Assembly: GCA_950097015.1 (NCBI GenBank)
Contig: CATNEN010000029.1
Coordinates: 4,359,501-4,423,500 of the forward strand
Reading direction: 5' to 3'
Source of the DNA: Macrostomum hystrix
Lineage: Eukaryota > Platyhelminthes > Macrostomidae
DNA length: 64,000 nt
Position numbers and translations under genes: made by a program. Shown in pieces: positions 48,601 through 57,907 of this stretch. The notes beneath the pieces were generated by a model that saw nothing but the letters and a program-made list of their open reading frames with translations, was not told where the DNA came from and ran no database searches. How positions within the stretch are numbered: position 1 is the stretch's first letter; each line of letters opens with the position of its first letter.

Positions 48601-51600
48601 TACATACCCTAGGAACATATCCCAACATATCCCTAGGAACATATCCCAATATACCCTAGGAAAAAATAATCCTAAAAAACCCTAGGAACATATCCCAACA
48701 TACCCTAGGAAAAAATAATCCTAAAAAACCCTAGGAACATATCCCAACATACCCTAGGAAAAAATAATCCTAAAAAACCCTAGGAACATATCCCAACATA
48801 CCCTAGGAACATATCCCAACATACCCTAGGAATATATCCCAACACATCCCTAGGAACATATCCCAACATACCCTAGGAATATATCCCAACACATCCCTAG
48901 GAACATATCCCAACATACCCTAAGAAAAAAAAAATCCTAAAAAACCCTAGGAACATATCCCAACATACCCTAGGAACAAATAATCCCAATATACCCTAGG
49001 AACATATCCCAACATACCCTAGGAACAAATAATCCCAATATACCCTAGGAACATATCCCAATATACCCTAGGAACATATCCCAACATACCCTAGGAACAT
49101 ATCCCAACATATCCCTAGGAACATATCCCAACATATCCCTAGGAATATATCCCAACACACAGAGCCGCAGCAGAGAGCAAATGTACTTACTTGATCCATG
49201 CACTCATAAAAGTCGAACTCAAACGGAAACCTGACCAGCAGGGTCTCCATAGCCGCATTGTAGACTGAGTTCTCCGGAACATCCAGTCCAAGTCGCAGTT
49301 CTCGATGCCTGGACACTGACAAGGTCAGTCCGGTGCCTTGAAATATGCGCCTGCTATTGAAATAGAGCGACGCCGTGTCACACCTGGCCACGCCGGACTC
49401 TAATTGCAGGCTAGATAGGCACAGGTTAAGGCTGTGAGAACTGCTCAACTGCAAGTTGACGCTAACTTGCTGCTGAAGACTCAAACTGGGTAAGGAGCGG
49501 CTGGGAGCTGACTGTGAACTGCGGCCCGCCTCGTCGTCGGCATCCTGGTCGATCTTCGGCTTCTTCAACAGTGCCACAATAGGAGCTAGGCAATGATCGG
49601 CGATATCCTTCAGGCACAGATGCACGCCTGGACTCCAGAAGGCTTCAATTGGATCGGCGCACAACAGTCGATGACGCGGCTCTCGCGCGGCGCCAAACTT
49701 GGCCTGGAGCAGATGCAACGACAGCACTACGGAGCGTGGAGTCTTAGCCTGCCAACTGGAATAGTGCAATACCTTCAATAGCTTCACTTCCATAGAGACT
49801 GAGGCGCTGCTCAGTTGCTGCTGCTGCTGCTGCAGCTGCTGCGATCGCACCTCCAGATCGAGCTGACGCAGCCACAGACGCATGTGATCGCCGCAGGTGC
49901 TAACAGCTGATAGGACACACTCTTGGAACCAGGCGTGCAACAGGATGGCTGGACGGCGCAGGGCTAACAATGGCGGATTATTCAACTGTACAGGCTGCTG
50001 CTGCTGCTGCTCAGATTTTTTCTGGGCAAAGCTCGCCGCCCAAGCGTGCACAAGCTGTGTTAGAGTTTGCACTAATTCTCTAGTGACTTTCAGTTGTAGG
50101 CGAGTCACAGTAAGTTTAGTTTGCAGCACCTCAGTCTGGCCCTGACCCGACGATCTCGGACACTGCAGGGGACATTGTTTTGGAAACTTTGCATTTGTCG
50201 CCCATTGGTTAGAGCTTTAGACAGAATACTGAGACGTCGTGAGTTCGAATCCCAGCCCAGGGAGAATCTATTTATGTTTTTAAGCAAGATACTTAACTAG
50301 AGGCAGAGCGATTAACGCGTTTGACTCTCGCACCAAGGTCCCTAGCTCGATTCCACGGGAGGCCAAATTTATTTGGAGCTTCATGGGGGCTTCATGTCGT
50401 GCAATTTACGTCCTTAAGGGGCAAACTCTCATGTCTCATGATGTTTCAGAACCCACAGCCCTTCAGCAATTATTTTTTTTATCAGACCATTATCCTACTG
50501 ATTGACAAAGGTAGAAATTTGGGTCGCTGTTTAGAGTGACCTATTATAATTCTTTCGATCTTATTATAAAAAAACTAGTACGATATCGCACGAGGAATCG
50601 AACTAGCCGGGCAGTTTCCCGGGCAGATTCCTAATCACTCACTGTAATGTGACAGCCGTCAATCTCCAGCGCATTTGCTAGGCTGCTATCGAGTACGCGC
50701 ATGTGAGCTGGATTCTGATTGGCCAGCTGGACACAGACTGGACCCTGCAGGTCGCAGTTGGCTATCTGTACCTGACAGGCCACCGGAGGCCTATAGCTGC
50801 CGTACGTGTTCAACACCAGGTCCAGTTTAGTGGGGCCGTAGGTGATTCTGAGGCCAGGTTGCAGCTCGGTCACGCCAAGCTCCAGGCACAATGACTGGCC
50901 AGGTTCGGCCCGAACATCCAAGATAATCTCGATGCGCTTGCCACCCAACAGGCGAGCCAGATGAGCCCGAAGTCGCTGTCGTCTACGACGCGACGATGAC
51001 GGTGGTGCCGCCGCAGCCGCAGCCGCGGCTGTCGCTGTTGGCGAAGGCGTCGGCGAGATGTCGGTAGCGCCGCGCAGGCTGCGAGGCAGAACGCTCCGTA
51101 GATAGTGAGACCAGAACCTGGCCTCTTCAACCTGGTAGGCAAAAAATGGCGTCAGCAGCGCCAGCTTGAAGTCAATTACCTTCGGGTAGAGCTGCGGAGA
51201 GGTTCGCGGAGGTCGGCGTTTTTTGATAGTGTCATTTTATATTATTATATAAAATTGCCGTTTCTATCACATTGGATGCAATTTTTTGTCCTAAATGTAT
51301 TTTTTAATGCCTGGTTGCCATTTTACATCTCATAGCTGCCATTTTTAAACAGGATGCCATTTTGTTATCTCTTAGCTGCCATTTTTTAAATGCCATTTTG
51401 ATATCTCTTAGCTGCCATTTTTTAATTTAAATGCTATTTTATATCTCTTAGCTGCCATTTTTTTATTGAAATGCCATTTTGATATCTCTTAGCTGCCATT
51501 TTTTAATTGAAATGCCATTTTGATATCTCTTAGCTACCATTTTTAAATTGAAATGCCATTTTGATATCTCTTAGCTGCCATTTTTTAATTGAAATGACAT

Positions 51601-54600
51601 TTTGATATCTCTTAGCTGCCACTTTTTAAGTGGATGCCATTTTGATATCTCTTAGCTGCCATTTTTTTATTGAAGTGCCATTTTGATATCTCTTAGCTGC
51701 CATTTTTTTATTGAAATGCCATTTTGATATCTCTTAGCTGCCATTTTTTAATTGAAATGCCATTTTGATATCTCTTAGCTACCATTTTTAAATTGAAATG
51801 CCATTTTGATATCTCTTAGCTGCCATTTTTTAATTGAAATGACATTTTGATATCTCTTAGCTGCCACTTTTTAAGTGGATGCCATTTTGATATCTCTTAG
51901 CTGCCATTTTTTTATTGAAGTGCCATTTTGATATCTCTTAGCTGCCACTTTTTAAGTGGATGCCATTTTGATATCTCTTAGCTGCCATTTTTTAAGTGGA
52001 TGCCATTTTGATATCTCTTAGCTGCCATTTTTTAAGTGGATGCCATTTTGATATCTCTTAGCTGCCATTTTTTATTGAAATGCCTTTTTTATACCTCCTG
52101 TCAGTTTTTTATTTAGCAACTTATCTCCCAGGTGCCATTTTTGTATTCAAAGTGTAATAATAATAAAAGAATTTTTTATTTGACTAAATATTCTGACTTA
52201 AGTTCACAGCTGCTTCATGATATACCTACACGTGTATAAACTAAAAAAAACAAAACAATAATTCACTCACATCGCCAAAGAATTCAAACTTCTTCACCCT
52301 GGCAAATGGAATGTCGTCGTTTAGAACGACCCCAAAGTCGCACAGCGCGACCCGCATGCTGGCCTGCCCGACAAAATCGTCAGCGGCAGCTGCAACTGAG
52401 TTTGATCCGCCATTGCCACCCTGCTGCTGCTGCTGCTGCTCAGAGGCAGTATCGTTCTGCAACTTGGCGCTCAGGGCTGACCATTCAAGTACCAGACTGC
52501 GGCGGCACATCTCGCGCTCGAGCTCACAGTGCAGCGCATCGATCTGAAACAGAAGCATTGCTCACGATTTGAATCCACCGATGTCACTCTGACAAGCTAC
52601 CGATGTCACTCTGACAAGCTACCGATGTCACTCTGACAAGCTACCGATGTCACTCTGACAAGCTACCGATGTCACTCTGACAAGCTACCGATGTCACTCT
52701 GACAAGCTACCGATGTCACTCTGACAAGCTACCGATGTCACTCTGACATGCCACCGATGTCACTCTGACAAGCTACCGATGTCACTCTGACAAGCTACCG
52801 ATGTCACTCTGACAAGCTACCAATGTCACTCTGACATGCCACCGATGTCACTCTGACAAGCTACCGATGTCACTCTGACAAGCTACCGATGTCACTCTGA
52901 CAAGCTACCAATGTCACTCTGACATGCCACCGATGTCACTCTGACAAGCTACCGATGTCACTCTGACAAGCTACCAATGTCACTCTGACAAGAACCAATG
53001 TCACATTGACAAGCCACAGATTTCACACTGAAAAGCCACAGATTTCACATTGAGAAGCCACAGATTTCACATTGACAAGCCACAGATTTCACATTGACAA
53101 GCCACAGATTTCACATGGACAAGCCACAGCTTTCACATGGACAAGCCACAGATTTCAGATTTCACATTGTCAAGCCACAGATTTCACATTGACAAGCCAC
53201 AGATTTCACATTGACAAGCCACAGATTTCACATGGACAAGCCACAGATTTCACATGGACAAGCCACAGATTTCACATGGACAAGCCACAGATTTCACATT
53301 GACAAGCCACAGATTTCACATGGACAAGCCACAGATTTCACATTGACAAGCCACAGATTTCACATGGACAAGCCACAGCTTTCACATGGACAAGCCACAG
53401 ATTTCACATTGACAAGCCACAGATTTCACATTGACAAGCCACAGATTTCACATTGACAAGCCACAGATTTCACATGGACAAGCCACAGATTTCACATTGA
53501 CAAGCCACAGATTTCACATTGACAAGCCACAGATTTCACATTGACAAGCCACAGATTTCACATGGACAAGCCACAGATTTCACATGGACAAGCCACAGAT
53601 TTCACATGGACAAGCCACAGATTTCACATTGACAAGCCACTAATCACTACATAAAGAGGCCACCAACCTGCAGTTCAGCTCTCCTAGGCAGCCAGAACAG
53701 CGGATAGCCTTCATCGTCCACCGAGGAGCAGTTCAACAGCTTCGCATTCAGGCCAACGCCAACTCCGGCCATCACGTGACCTGCATCGTCGGATGCGTCA
53801 GGAACTGCGGCGCCGTCCAGGCCGGGCCGATTGAAGCCGTAGGTGTACAAACTGCGCATCAGCCTCAGAGACTCTTGAGTCTTGGCGTAGTCCTTCAGGT
53901 AGGCGAAGAATTCTGCAAGAAATGAATTTGAGATTAAAGCGATGCATTTTACAAGTTAATTCTACAATCAGTTATGAAACAATGCGCTGGTGTTACCTTG
54001 TGTTACAAAAAACCTCGGACCGGCAATGCGGCACTGAACGCTCACTGGCAACCCGTCGACTGTTCGACGATTTAACTGTAACCTGGCGGCGCCGATGCGA
54101 CTGTTCAGCAGCAGCAGCCGGACAATGTCCTGCGGGTGCGAAGTATTACAAAGCCCTTACTCACTGCAGCCAATCACAGATTACTCAGTCACTGCAGCCA
54201 ATCACAGATCGCTCACTGCAGCCAATCACAGAACCCTCAGTCACTGCATCCAATCACAGATCCGTCATTTGCTGTAGCCAATCGCAGATTCCTCAGCCAC
54301 TGCAGCCAATCACAAATCACTCAGTCACTGCAGCCAATCACAGATTACTCAGTCACTGCAGCCAATCTCAGATTACTCAGTCACTGCAGCCAATCACAGA
54401 TCGCTCACTGCAGCCAATCACAGAACCCTGAGTCACAGCATCCAATCACAGATCCCTCATTTGCTGTAGCCAATCGCAGATTCCTCAGCCACTGCAGCCA
54501 ATCACAAATCACTCAGTCACTGCAGCCAATCACAGATTACTCACTAACTGCAGCCAATCACAAATCTCTCTGTCACATCATTGGCCATCCCAACCAATCG

Positions 54601-56811
54601 AAAAACACCATCAAAAACTAACCTCGCGCATCTCGCCTGATTGGGCAGCCTGGGAGCTGACAAGCAGTTTGTTGGTGATGAATTTCACAGACATATCGCT
54701 GCCCTGAAGCTGATAGTTGCAGCTGACATTGGGCATGAAAAGCATAAGTGATTTCCATATGAAAGCTTACCAAATTTCGAGTTATAAAATGAACAATGAA
54801 GCTTTAATCACCATTCCGAGTCGATGGAAGCAATAAAGAGCTCAAGTCGGTCAGCGTAGAAGTGCAAACTGGATAGGCGAGGAAAGCTGCCAACTTTGAT
54901 GTGCAGACTCTTCACTGTGACACCAAGGAACTGAGGGAAAAATGGTTTTAGAATTTTTTTCTCTATCATATGCGCATCGCACTACTACAATTTTTCTCAG
55001 TAAGATAGAGAGAACATTAGCATATATGAATGTGCTCGCCTGTAGCAAGGTTCGCAGGTGCCTGCTGTTGCTCTCATGCTGGCCAGTGTAGCCGGCGCCG
55101 TCACTTGGAGGGGCTGGAGGTTTGACCTCATCGAATGGGAATGTCTTAGGCAGCGAGTAGCCGCCATCGCGCAGGAAGGACCAGTTGTGAACAGAATTAA
55201 GCTGACTCTCCACCTCCACGTCTTGCACAATGGCGGTGAGAATCCAGCTGCCAGAATTTGCATCGCTTACATTATTTGTACATACACTAATATTCGCCTC
55301 CTTCTAGTCTAGCTAGCTATAAAGGAAAAATTAAAATCGAACTCACGGTGCTTGCTTATTCCAAAAGCTGCTAGTAATTTGCACAGACTTGATTTCCTGC
55401 AATTAAAAAAGGAAACACTGTTTTTTAGACAAAAGGGGACATATTTTTCCACAATCTATACTTACGACGCGAGTATTGTTAGGAAAATGAAGCCAAATGT
55501 TGAATCCCTTCAATAAGCCAACATTTTGCACCTTCAAGTCGATGTGCAATAGATTGTAGAGCTTGGATGCTAGGTAGAACACAAACAGTCTAAAAGTTGA
55601 TTTGAAATTATATTAAATAGAATAATAGTACAGTAGAATTTTAAAGCCTTGATTTAAACTAGATTTCAAAATTAAACAAGGACTAATTTACAAAGCAAAA
55701 CTACATGCATGGATGCTAACATTATAACTACTTTTACTATGGCTTACTGTATAAAATGTTTTATTGAAAAAAAGGAAAATGAATGAAAGCTTAAGCCATC
55801 ATATAATCAACACTAAATTCATAGCCTCAGGATTATTTGTTTAAATAAATATTGACGATTTAAATCCACAGATACATTTAACTAGTCAAAATTAATATAA
55901 CTAGCTACTTTTAAATCTATTGTATTTCAATTAAACAACAAAAACTGATATAGCAATTCAGATAAAATAAAAGTAACTGTAAATCTAGTTTTAAACACAA
56001 AAATTTATTTTCCATAATTAGTCCAAAATGAATAAAAAACATTATTCCAGAGGAATGAAATGTTAATATTGAAATGTTATATATAAATTAGAGCACAGAT
56101 AAATTTTATAGGCTTTGCTACTCAAGCAAAATAGCTAGCTAGCATTAAACTGATTATATTGATGCCTTGATATAAAAGTAAAGTAACAGAATTCTTCCTT
56201 ATTTATATTTTTTGTCTTCTATAAATAGCTGGGTGAAAATTCCATTGCCAAAGTTTTAAAATTGCTAGAATTTTATTGCTTAACAGATTTTTTCAATAAT
56301 GTTCACTACAAGTATTATTGTACAAAGTAGTACCCTAATTCCACATACAAGTTGTGCAATTACAACTTGTGTCAGATTGAAACAATGTGGCAACAAAACT
56401 ATAAGGAACCATTTAGCTGCTAATATGTGTTAATACAGTTATTTTGTTAACTTTTTCTGTATTTTTATACTTTTTAAATATAGAACACAAATTGAATATA
56501 TAAGTGGAAAATTAAGTAATGAATACATATTGTATAGGATAGGCAGGATAGCGAGCTAACCCAACTAGCTAACATAGACAATTACCTATTACTAGTAATT
56601 AGACATTTTCCTTGGAAATCAAATGACACCTTGCATATAATAAAAACAAACTAAAAAACTTTTTATGCTGAAAATTAGCAACATACACATGTGTTTGACA
56701 GTAAATGCTACAATTAAAAAGACAAAAGCAACACAAGCTATTTTCTTACCTGGGCAAGAAGAGAATCAAACATGACACAAAAAGTATAACAAGTGAAATA
56801 ATAATATACAT
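35516..56811 (-). CDS. Bltp2: BLTP2 / KIAA0100 / hobbit bridge-like lipid transfer protein, 22 exons
   Basis: Exons: 56811-56750, 55589-55466, 55396-55347, 55247-55040, 54930-54812, 54722-54623, 54129-53997, 53912-53668, 52543-52271, 51191-50643, 50162-49191, 48452-48345, 47594-46706, 45866-45676, 44790-44169, 43962-43916, 42466-42425, 40500-40288, 39695-38988, 38335-37882, 37076-36709, 36598-35516. All junctions keep frame: 7560 nt, 2519 aa (human about 2235). The N-terminal membrane helix, ELHDDPFE, MPPLKF, DPSPP-PWWDK (about 1221-1230), TASKYDDC and VEPKRKE match the BLTP2/Fmp27 family. Such proteins form a long hydrophobic groove carrying phospholipid from ER to plasma membrane at contact sites. 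Every intron is GT-AG except intron 4 (GC-AG). The exon 18 donor and exon 19 acceptor are the least certain. Confidence 0.95.
36709..37076 (-). CDS. Bltp2: BLTP2 exon 21
   Basis: Encodes a charged coiled-coil-like helix (EKDIYRLIKEATSPTRRSDE...), then INVYQVSQLGRHGRR and KDFLYTRTFKADYSGAHHIE, matching the C-terminal FLYSKV and H-LELG region of the family. Confidence 0.92.
37155..37455 (-). repeat. SINE family A copy (tRNA-derived)
   Basis: On - the head has a B box within GGTCGGGGGTTCGATTCCC and a degraded A box. The shared body includes GACACTTAACTCTGCATTGC-like sequence, ACCCAGCTG, GGGTACCAGCA and CAGCTGTGCTGTCGGCTGCA. It is about 300 bp and lies in BLTP2 intron 20. Confidence 0.88.
37506..37775. 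repeat. 30-bp minisatellite in BLTP2 intron 20
   Basis: Nine nearly identical copies of a 30-bp A-rich unit (AAAACAGAACAAAGACTTAA plus AGCAAGGAAG), followed by diverged fragments up to about 37865. Confidence 0.96.
37882..38335 (-). CDS. Bltp2: BLTP2 exon 20
   Basis: Encodes LQRIVSRCRCDIRYASY, TTFTLWHHTIAACANSQQW and NLLFYVEPKRKELMERLQ, closely matching the C-terminal half of animal homologues. The acceptor lies 10 nt from the edge of a minisatellite. Confidence 0.93.
38345..38695. repeat. 21-bp minisatellite in BLTP2 intron 19
   Basis: Units of TAAACAAGTTGGTATTGGGA and relatives (GGGATTGCGATT, AAATAATTAGGATT). A block of about 140 bp is duplicated (about 38395-38500 and 38530-38650). The array reaches 10 nt from the exon 20 acceptor, so it supplies the polypyrimidine tract. 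Confidence 0.93.
38713..38825 (-). repeat. SINE family A fragment
   Basis: Contains the GATGCTGGTAC, AGCAGGGTGAA, GCAATGCAGAGTTAAGTGTC and CGAACCCCCGACC segments of the complete copies, but is cut at both ends. Confidence 0.85.
38988..39695 (-). CDS. Bltp2: BLTP2 exon 19
   Basis: Starts inside a CAG run encoding poly-Gln, then SSVKQLRNWDYRAGP, an Ala/Ser/Thr linker, ECRLRVELLNLQLLLKS and LIGMQYFSTVGRG (human equivalents LIELVNCQMVL and LDGMQYFATTES). The acceptor CGTAG|CAG is followed by several more CAGs, so the start may slip. Confidence 0.88.
39855..40190 (-). repeat. SINE family B copy (tRNA-derived)
   Basis: The - strand head reads GTGGCGGAGCGGTCTAACGC as A box and GAGCTCGATTCC as B box, with a long variable arm like a class II (Ser/Leu) tRNA. 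The body ends in GGCAATGGCGCATCATTTAG and CGACCGAAAATA. Full length, about 335 bp, in BLTP2 intron 18. Confidence 0.88.
40740..41115. repeat. 18-bp minisatellite in BLTP2 intron 17
   Basis: About 21 copies of TATCACCATGGCAACGAG with TATCAT, GATCAC, GACAAC and AACAAG variants. CCATGG in most units creates many spurious ATG frames. Confidence 0.96.
41116..41480. other. AT-rich spacer within BLTP2 intron 17
   Basis: Unique AT-rich sequence between two arrays; no exon or element seen. Confidence 0.4.
41484..42300. repeat. 27-bp minisatellite, highly homogeneous, BLTP2 intron 17
   Basis: Thirty copies of a 27-bp unit (ATTGGTGTGGGACAGTCACT plus GGTGTAC). Nearly the only variation is GGTGTAC to GGAGTAC in three or four copies and one GTTC. 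No stop codon occurs in several frames because the period is divisible by three. Confidence 0.97.
42425..42466 (-). CDS. Bltp2: BLTP2 micro-exon 17
   Basis: 42 nt encoding DEGTSGSVSSSDTE between an AAACAG acceptor and a GTTAAT donor. It keeps frame but would also keep frame if skipped (14 codons), so it may be an alternative cassette. Confidence 0.6.
42600..43080. other. unique AT-rich part of BLTP2 intron 16
   Basis: No exon, SINE or repeat recognised. Confidence 0.4.
43085..43147. repeat. two stray copies of the 27-bp unit
   Basis: GTGGGGCAGTCACTGGTGTA and a second GGGGCAGTCACTGGAGTACA copy lie 0.8 kb from the main array and across micro-exon 17, with private GGGACA to GGGGCA changes. Confidence 0.9.
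43195..43742. repeat. 43-bp minisatellite in BLTP2 intron 16
   Basis: About 13 copies of a unit containing GTCAGATGAATAGGGTGGTG then GCTAGGCTGGGAGTGGGGTG and GAC or GGC. G-rich on +. Confidence 0.95.
43916..43962 (-). CDS. Bltp2: BLTP2 micro-exon 16
   Basis: 47 nt, flanked by a TTTTGCAG acceptor and a GTGAGT donor. It joins phase 1 to phase 0 and encodes a Ser/Arg/Thr-rich linker. Supported only by splice signals and frame continuity with its neighbours. Confidence 0.65.
44008..44165 (+). repeat. SINE family A copy, 3' truncated
   Basis: Starts with the A-box-like TAGCCAAGTGGTTAG. Most of the tRNA region with the B box is deleted, then CATTGCTTCAGTTCACCCAG, GTACCAGCATTAGC and CAGTCCATGGACTGAACAGC follow. 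Its right edge meets the exon 15 donor. Confidence 0.8.
44169..44790 (-). CDS. Bltp2: BLTP2 exon 15
   Basis: Encodes SSLDSFAQFRTRGINLTFDL through VSRPIRRGQIF and LSEYWVSFSRRHGIQM (compare VTRPI-RGK and HYWASFAQQRGIQI in human), then a Gly-rich tail. It ends at a GTCAGT donor that directly abuts a SINE fragment. Confidence 0.92.
44880..45430. repeat. 24-bp minisatellite in BLTP2 intron 14
   Basis: Units of AGGAGAGGGATTTAGGATTC plus TTTT, regular at 45220-45350 and increasingly degenerate to the left. Confidence 0.92.
45676..45866 (-). CDS. Bltp2: BLTP2 exon 14
   Basis: Encodes DVHCRTASKYDDCRLFHFP and GNPNDHHSV, both conserved from fungi to human in this family. TAG acceptor and GTTAGT donor. 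Confidence 0.94.
45960..46660. repeat. 24/25-bp minisatellite in BLTP2 intron 13
   Basis: About 28 units of CCCTAGACCATTCCTCACAC plus CCTA or CCTAA. A marker block (ATTATTCC, then CCTCCCACCCTTCCCAAGACC) recurs at about 46140 and 46410, a 270-bp higher-order duplication. The array covers nearly the whole intron (46705-45867). Confidence 0.95.
46706..47594 (-). CDS. Bltp2: BLTP2 exon 13: conserved Fmp27/SABRE core
   Basis: The most recognisable exon. It starts SLTIELHDDPFELNLSENY, followed by a charged helical segment, then RDYPECLL, GSPWPSG, MPPLKFFHDAKM and DPSPPMPWWDKCRVKYHG, the family hallmark. It ends at EWTN with donor GTGAGT in phase 1. Confidence 0.96.
47690..48215. repeat. 23-bp minisatellite in BLTP2 intron 12
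   Basis: About 22 units of AGCTCAAGTCTAGCTTCGAT plus TCT. A marker (CTGTTTGAATTCAAGCTTCG) recurs at about 47720 and 48028, a 308-bp duplication. Confidence 0.95.
48600..49160. repeat. 22-bp minisatellite in BLTP2 intron 11
   Basis: About 25 units of CCTAGGAACATATCCCAACA plus TA, interspersed with AAAAAATAATCCTAAAAAAC variants. It ends about 30 nt from the exon 11 donor. Confidence 0.95.
49191..50162 (-). CDS. Bltp2: BLTP2 exon 11
   Basis: A 324-codon exon running from TEVLQTKLTVTRLQLKVTRE to FPFEFDFYECMDQ. Two Gln runs interrupt it. The FPF(E/Q)(F/Y)DF motif matches the segment just before the ELHDDPFE region in animal homologues. Confidence 0.9.
50196..50460 (+). repeat. composite SINE: family A head joined to family B
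   Basis: First CCATTGGTTAGAGC (A box) and GAGTTCGAATCCC (B box) with AAGCAAGATACTTAAC, the start of a family A body. It is broken by a family B head (GAGGCAGAGCGATTAACGCG, AGCTCGATTCC, AATTTATTTGG). In BLTP2 intron 10. Confidence 0.75.
50643..51191 (-). CDS. Bltp2: BLTP2 exon 10
   Basis: Begins LYPKVIDFKLALLTPFFAYQ, continues through an Ala/Pro/Ser and Arg-rich insert and then LGGKRIEIILDVRAEPGQ, ending HIT at a GTGAGT donor. Part of the repeated beta-groove body. Confidence 0.85.
51320..52100. repeat. 41-bp minisatellite in BLTP2 intron 9
   Basis: About 18 units of GCCATTTTGATATCTCTTAG then CTGCCATTTTTTAATTGAAA and T. ACCATTTT, ACTTTTTAAGTGG and TTATTGAAG variants appear in the same order twice (about 51480-51700 and 51720-51930). 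Confidence 0.94.
52575..52995. repeat. 22-bp minisatellite in BLTP2 intron 8, domain 1
   Basis: Nineteen units of ACCGATGTCACTCTGACAAG plus CT; every fourth or fifth reads CATGCC. It begins about 30 nt from the exon 9 acceptor. Confidence 0.96.
52996..53642. repeat. 22-bp minisatellite in BLTP2 intron 8, domain 2
   Basis: About 29 units of CCACAGATTTCACATTGACA plus AG, with TGGACA and AGCTTTC variants. It is related to the adjoining domain at about four of every five positions. It ends about 25 nt from the exon 8 donor, so the intron is almost all repeat. Confidence 0.96.
54155..54575. repeat. 28-bp minisatellite filling BLTP2 intron 6
   Basis: About 16 units around CACTGCAGCCAATCACAGAT plus TACTCAGT. 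Truncated and marker units (CATCCAATCACAGATCC, TTTGCTGTAGCC) recur at a 193-bp higher-order spacing. Confidence 0.94.
55040..55247 (-). CDS. Bltp2: BLTP2 exon 4, ending in a GC donor
   Basis: Encodes WILTAIVQDVEVESQL through SRHLRTLLQ. The frame-keeping donor is CAG|GCGAGC, a GC-AG intron of only 109 nt. No nearby GT donor keeps frame and homology equally well. Confidence 0.8.
55590..56749 (-). other. BLTP2 intron 1, AT-rich and free of arrays
   Basis: About 1.16 kb with canonical splice ends and no tandem array or SINE, unlike most other long introns here. Confidence 0.7.
56750..56811 (-). CDS. Bltp2: BLTP2 exon 1: start codon and ER membrane anchor
   Basis: A 62-nt exon encoding MYIIISLVILFVSCLILFLP, a hydrophobic helix that fits the N-terminal ER anchor of the family. 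It ends at a GTAAGA donor in phase 2 and joins exon 2 (LFVFYLASKLYNLL...) across a 1.16-kb AT-rich intron. The ATG is the first in frame. Confidence 0.85.
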
Positions 56812-57620
56812 CGCAGCTCTTACACAAAAATTCTATGTTAAAGGTAACAGGCTTCTAAATTACTGGAATTTGAGTCAAAAGCAATAACTCAATTTACCCA
56901 TAACTAAAGCTATGCTTATCCAAAATTTTACATTCTAGATACTAAATATTGGTTTTTCCCTTGAGCATATAAAACTTTTACATACAAATATTTAATTACG
57001 AAAAAAATGAATGGCAACAATAAACAAGCAAGCAACTAAAATAGCAACACTTCTTGTACTAACTGTTAATATTTAGACTCGAGTCATTCCTTGAAATTTG
57101 ACTTTTTAAATTTGTCCGAAACGACCATTAAAACACATTGGATAGATGCAAACTATTACTGAAATGAAGATTGGTCTCACACAGGTCTTGGTTTTCTATT
57201 TTTTTTGTTTTCCTAAGTAGAGGAAGTCTATTTTTTATTCCAGTCCTTAGTATTCAACAGCATTGATTTATCTCTGTAGCACATTTGTTGCTCAGCAAAA
57301 ATTATTAAACTTTTAATAGTTTAAGAATGCAAAGTTCGTTCTCAAATTAATGTTTTTTGTCCTTCTATGAATGCTTTTTACTAACCCGATTGGTTTTATT
57401 GATTATTTTTGCATTTGATCTCTGCCATTTTACTGTGACAAATGCTATATTGAATTGAATATCGAGAGAGAGTCAATTGAATTCAATTGAATTGAAATGA
57501 ATTTCAATTGAATTGAAATGAATTGAAACATTGAATATACTAGACTTAATTCGATCGTTTTCGTTGGGTGGTGACTGATTTGTTGACGGACTAGAAGATG
57601 ATATCCTGTGGTTGAGCTGC
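56812..57620. other. BLTP2 5' flank
   Basis: AT-rich; presumably contains the promoter and 5' UTR on -. A simple repeat of AATTGAATTC-like units occupies about 57466-57535. No promoter motif is convincing. Confidence 0.4.
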
Positions 57621-57622
57621 GC

Positions 57623-57907
57623 CTAGTATTTAGGCTTGATCAGCGAAATTGGAGAATTTCGCGTCTGGGTGTCCATTATGGCCCATTTCCACCTGTTGTT
57701 GCCCTTGAAGGTCAAGCTACCAGTCCGTCTAGATAAAGGTAGATGACCACCGAAGACGGAGATAATGCAGGCACATTCGGGTGACGTGCTGATACATTTT
57801 GAAGGCCTAGCAAGGTCGCACTGAGGTGCAGTGCTAATTTTTGTACAGGGGCCTGTGTGAAATACACAAGCGCTTTTGGGAAAAATCTGACCTTCGGCCA
57901 GAAACAT
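57623..57907 (-). CDS. unidentified 94-codon open frame
   Basis: Begins MFLAEGQIFPKSACVFHTG, has five Cys (14, 21, 30, 38, 46), and ends SLIKPKY. A 94-codon frame in AT-rich surroundings with higher local GC is somewhat unusual. No family is recognised, and it could equally be part of an old mobile element. Confidence 0.25.
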   Translation of the reverse strand: MFLAEGQIFPKSACVFHTGPCTKISTAPQCDLARPSKCISTSPECACIISVFGGHLPLSRRTGSLTFKGNNRWKWAIMDTQTRNSPISLIKPKY

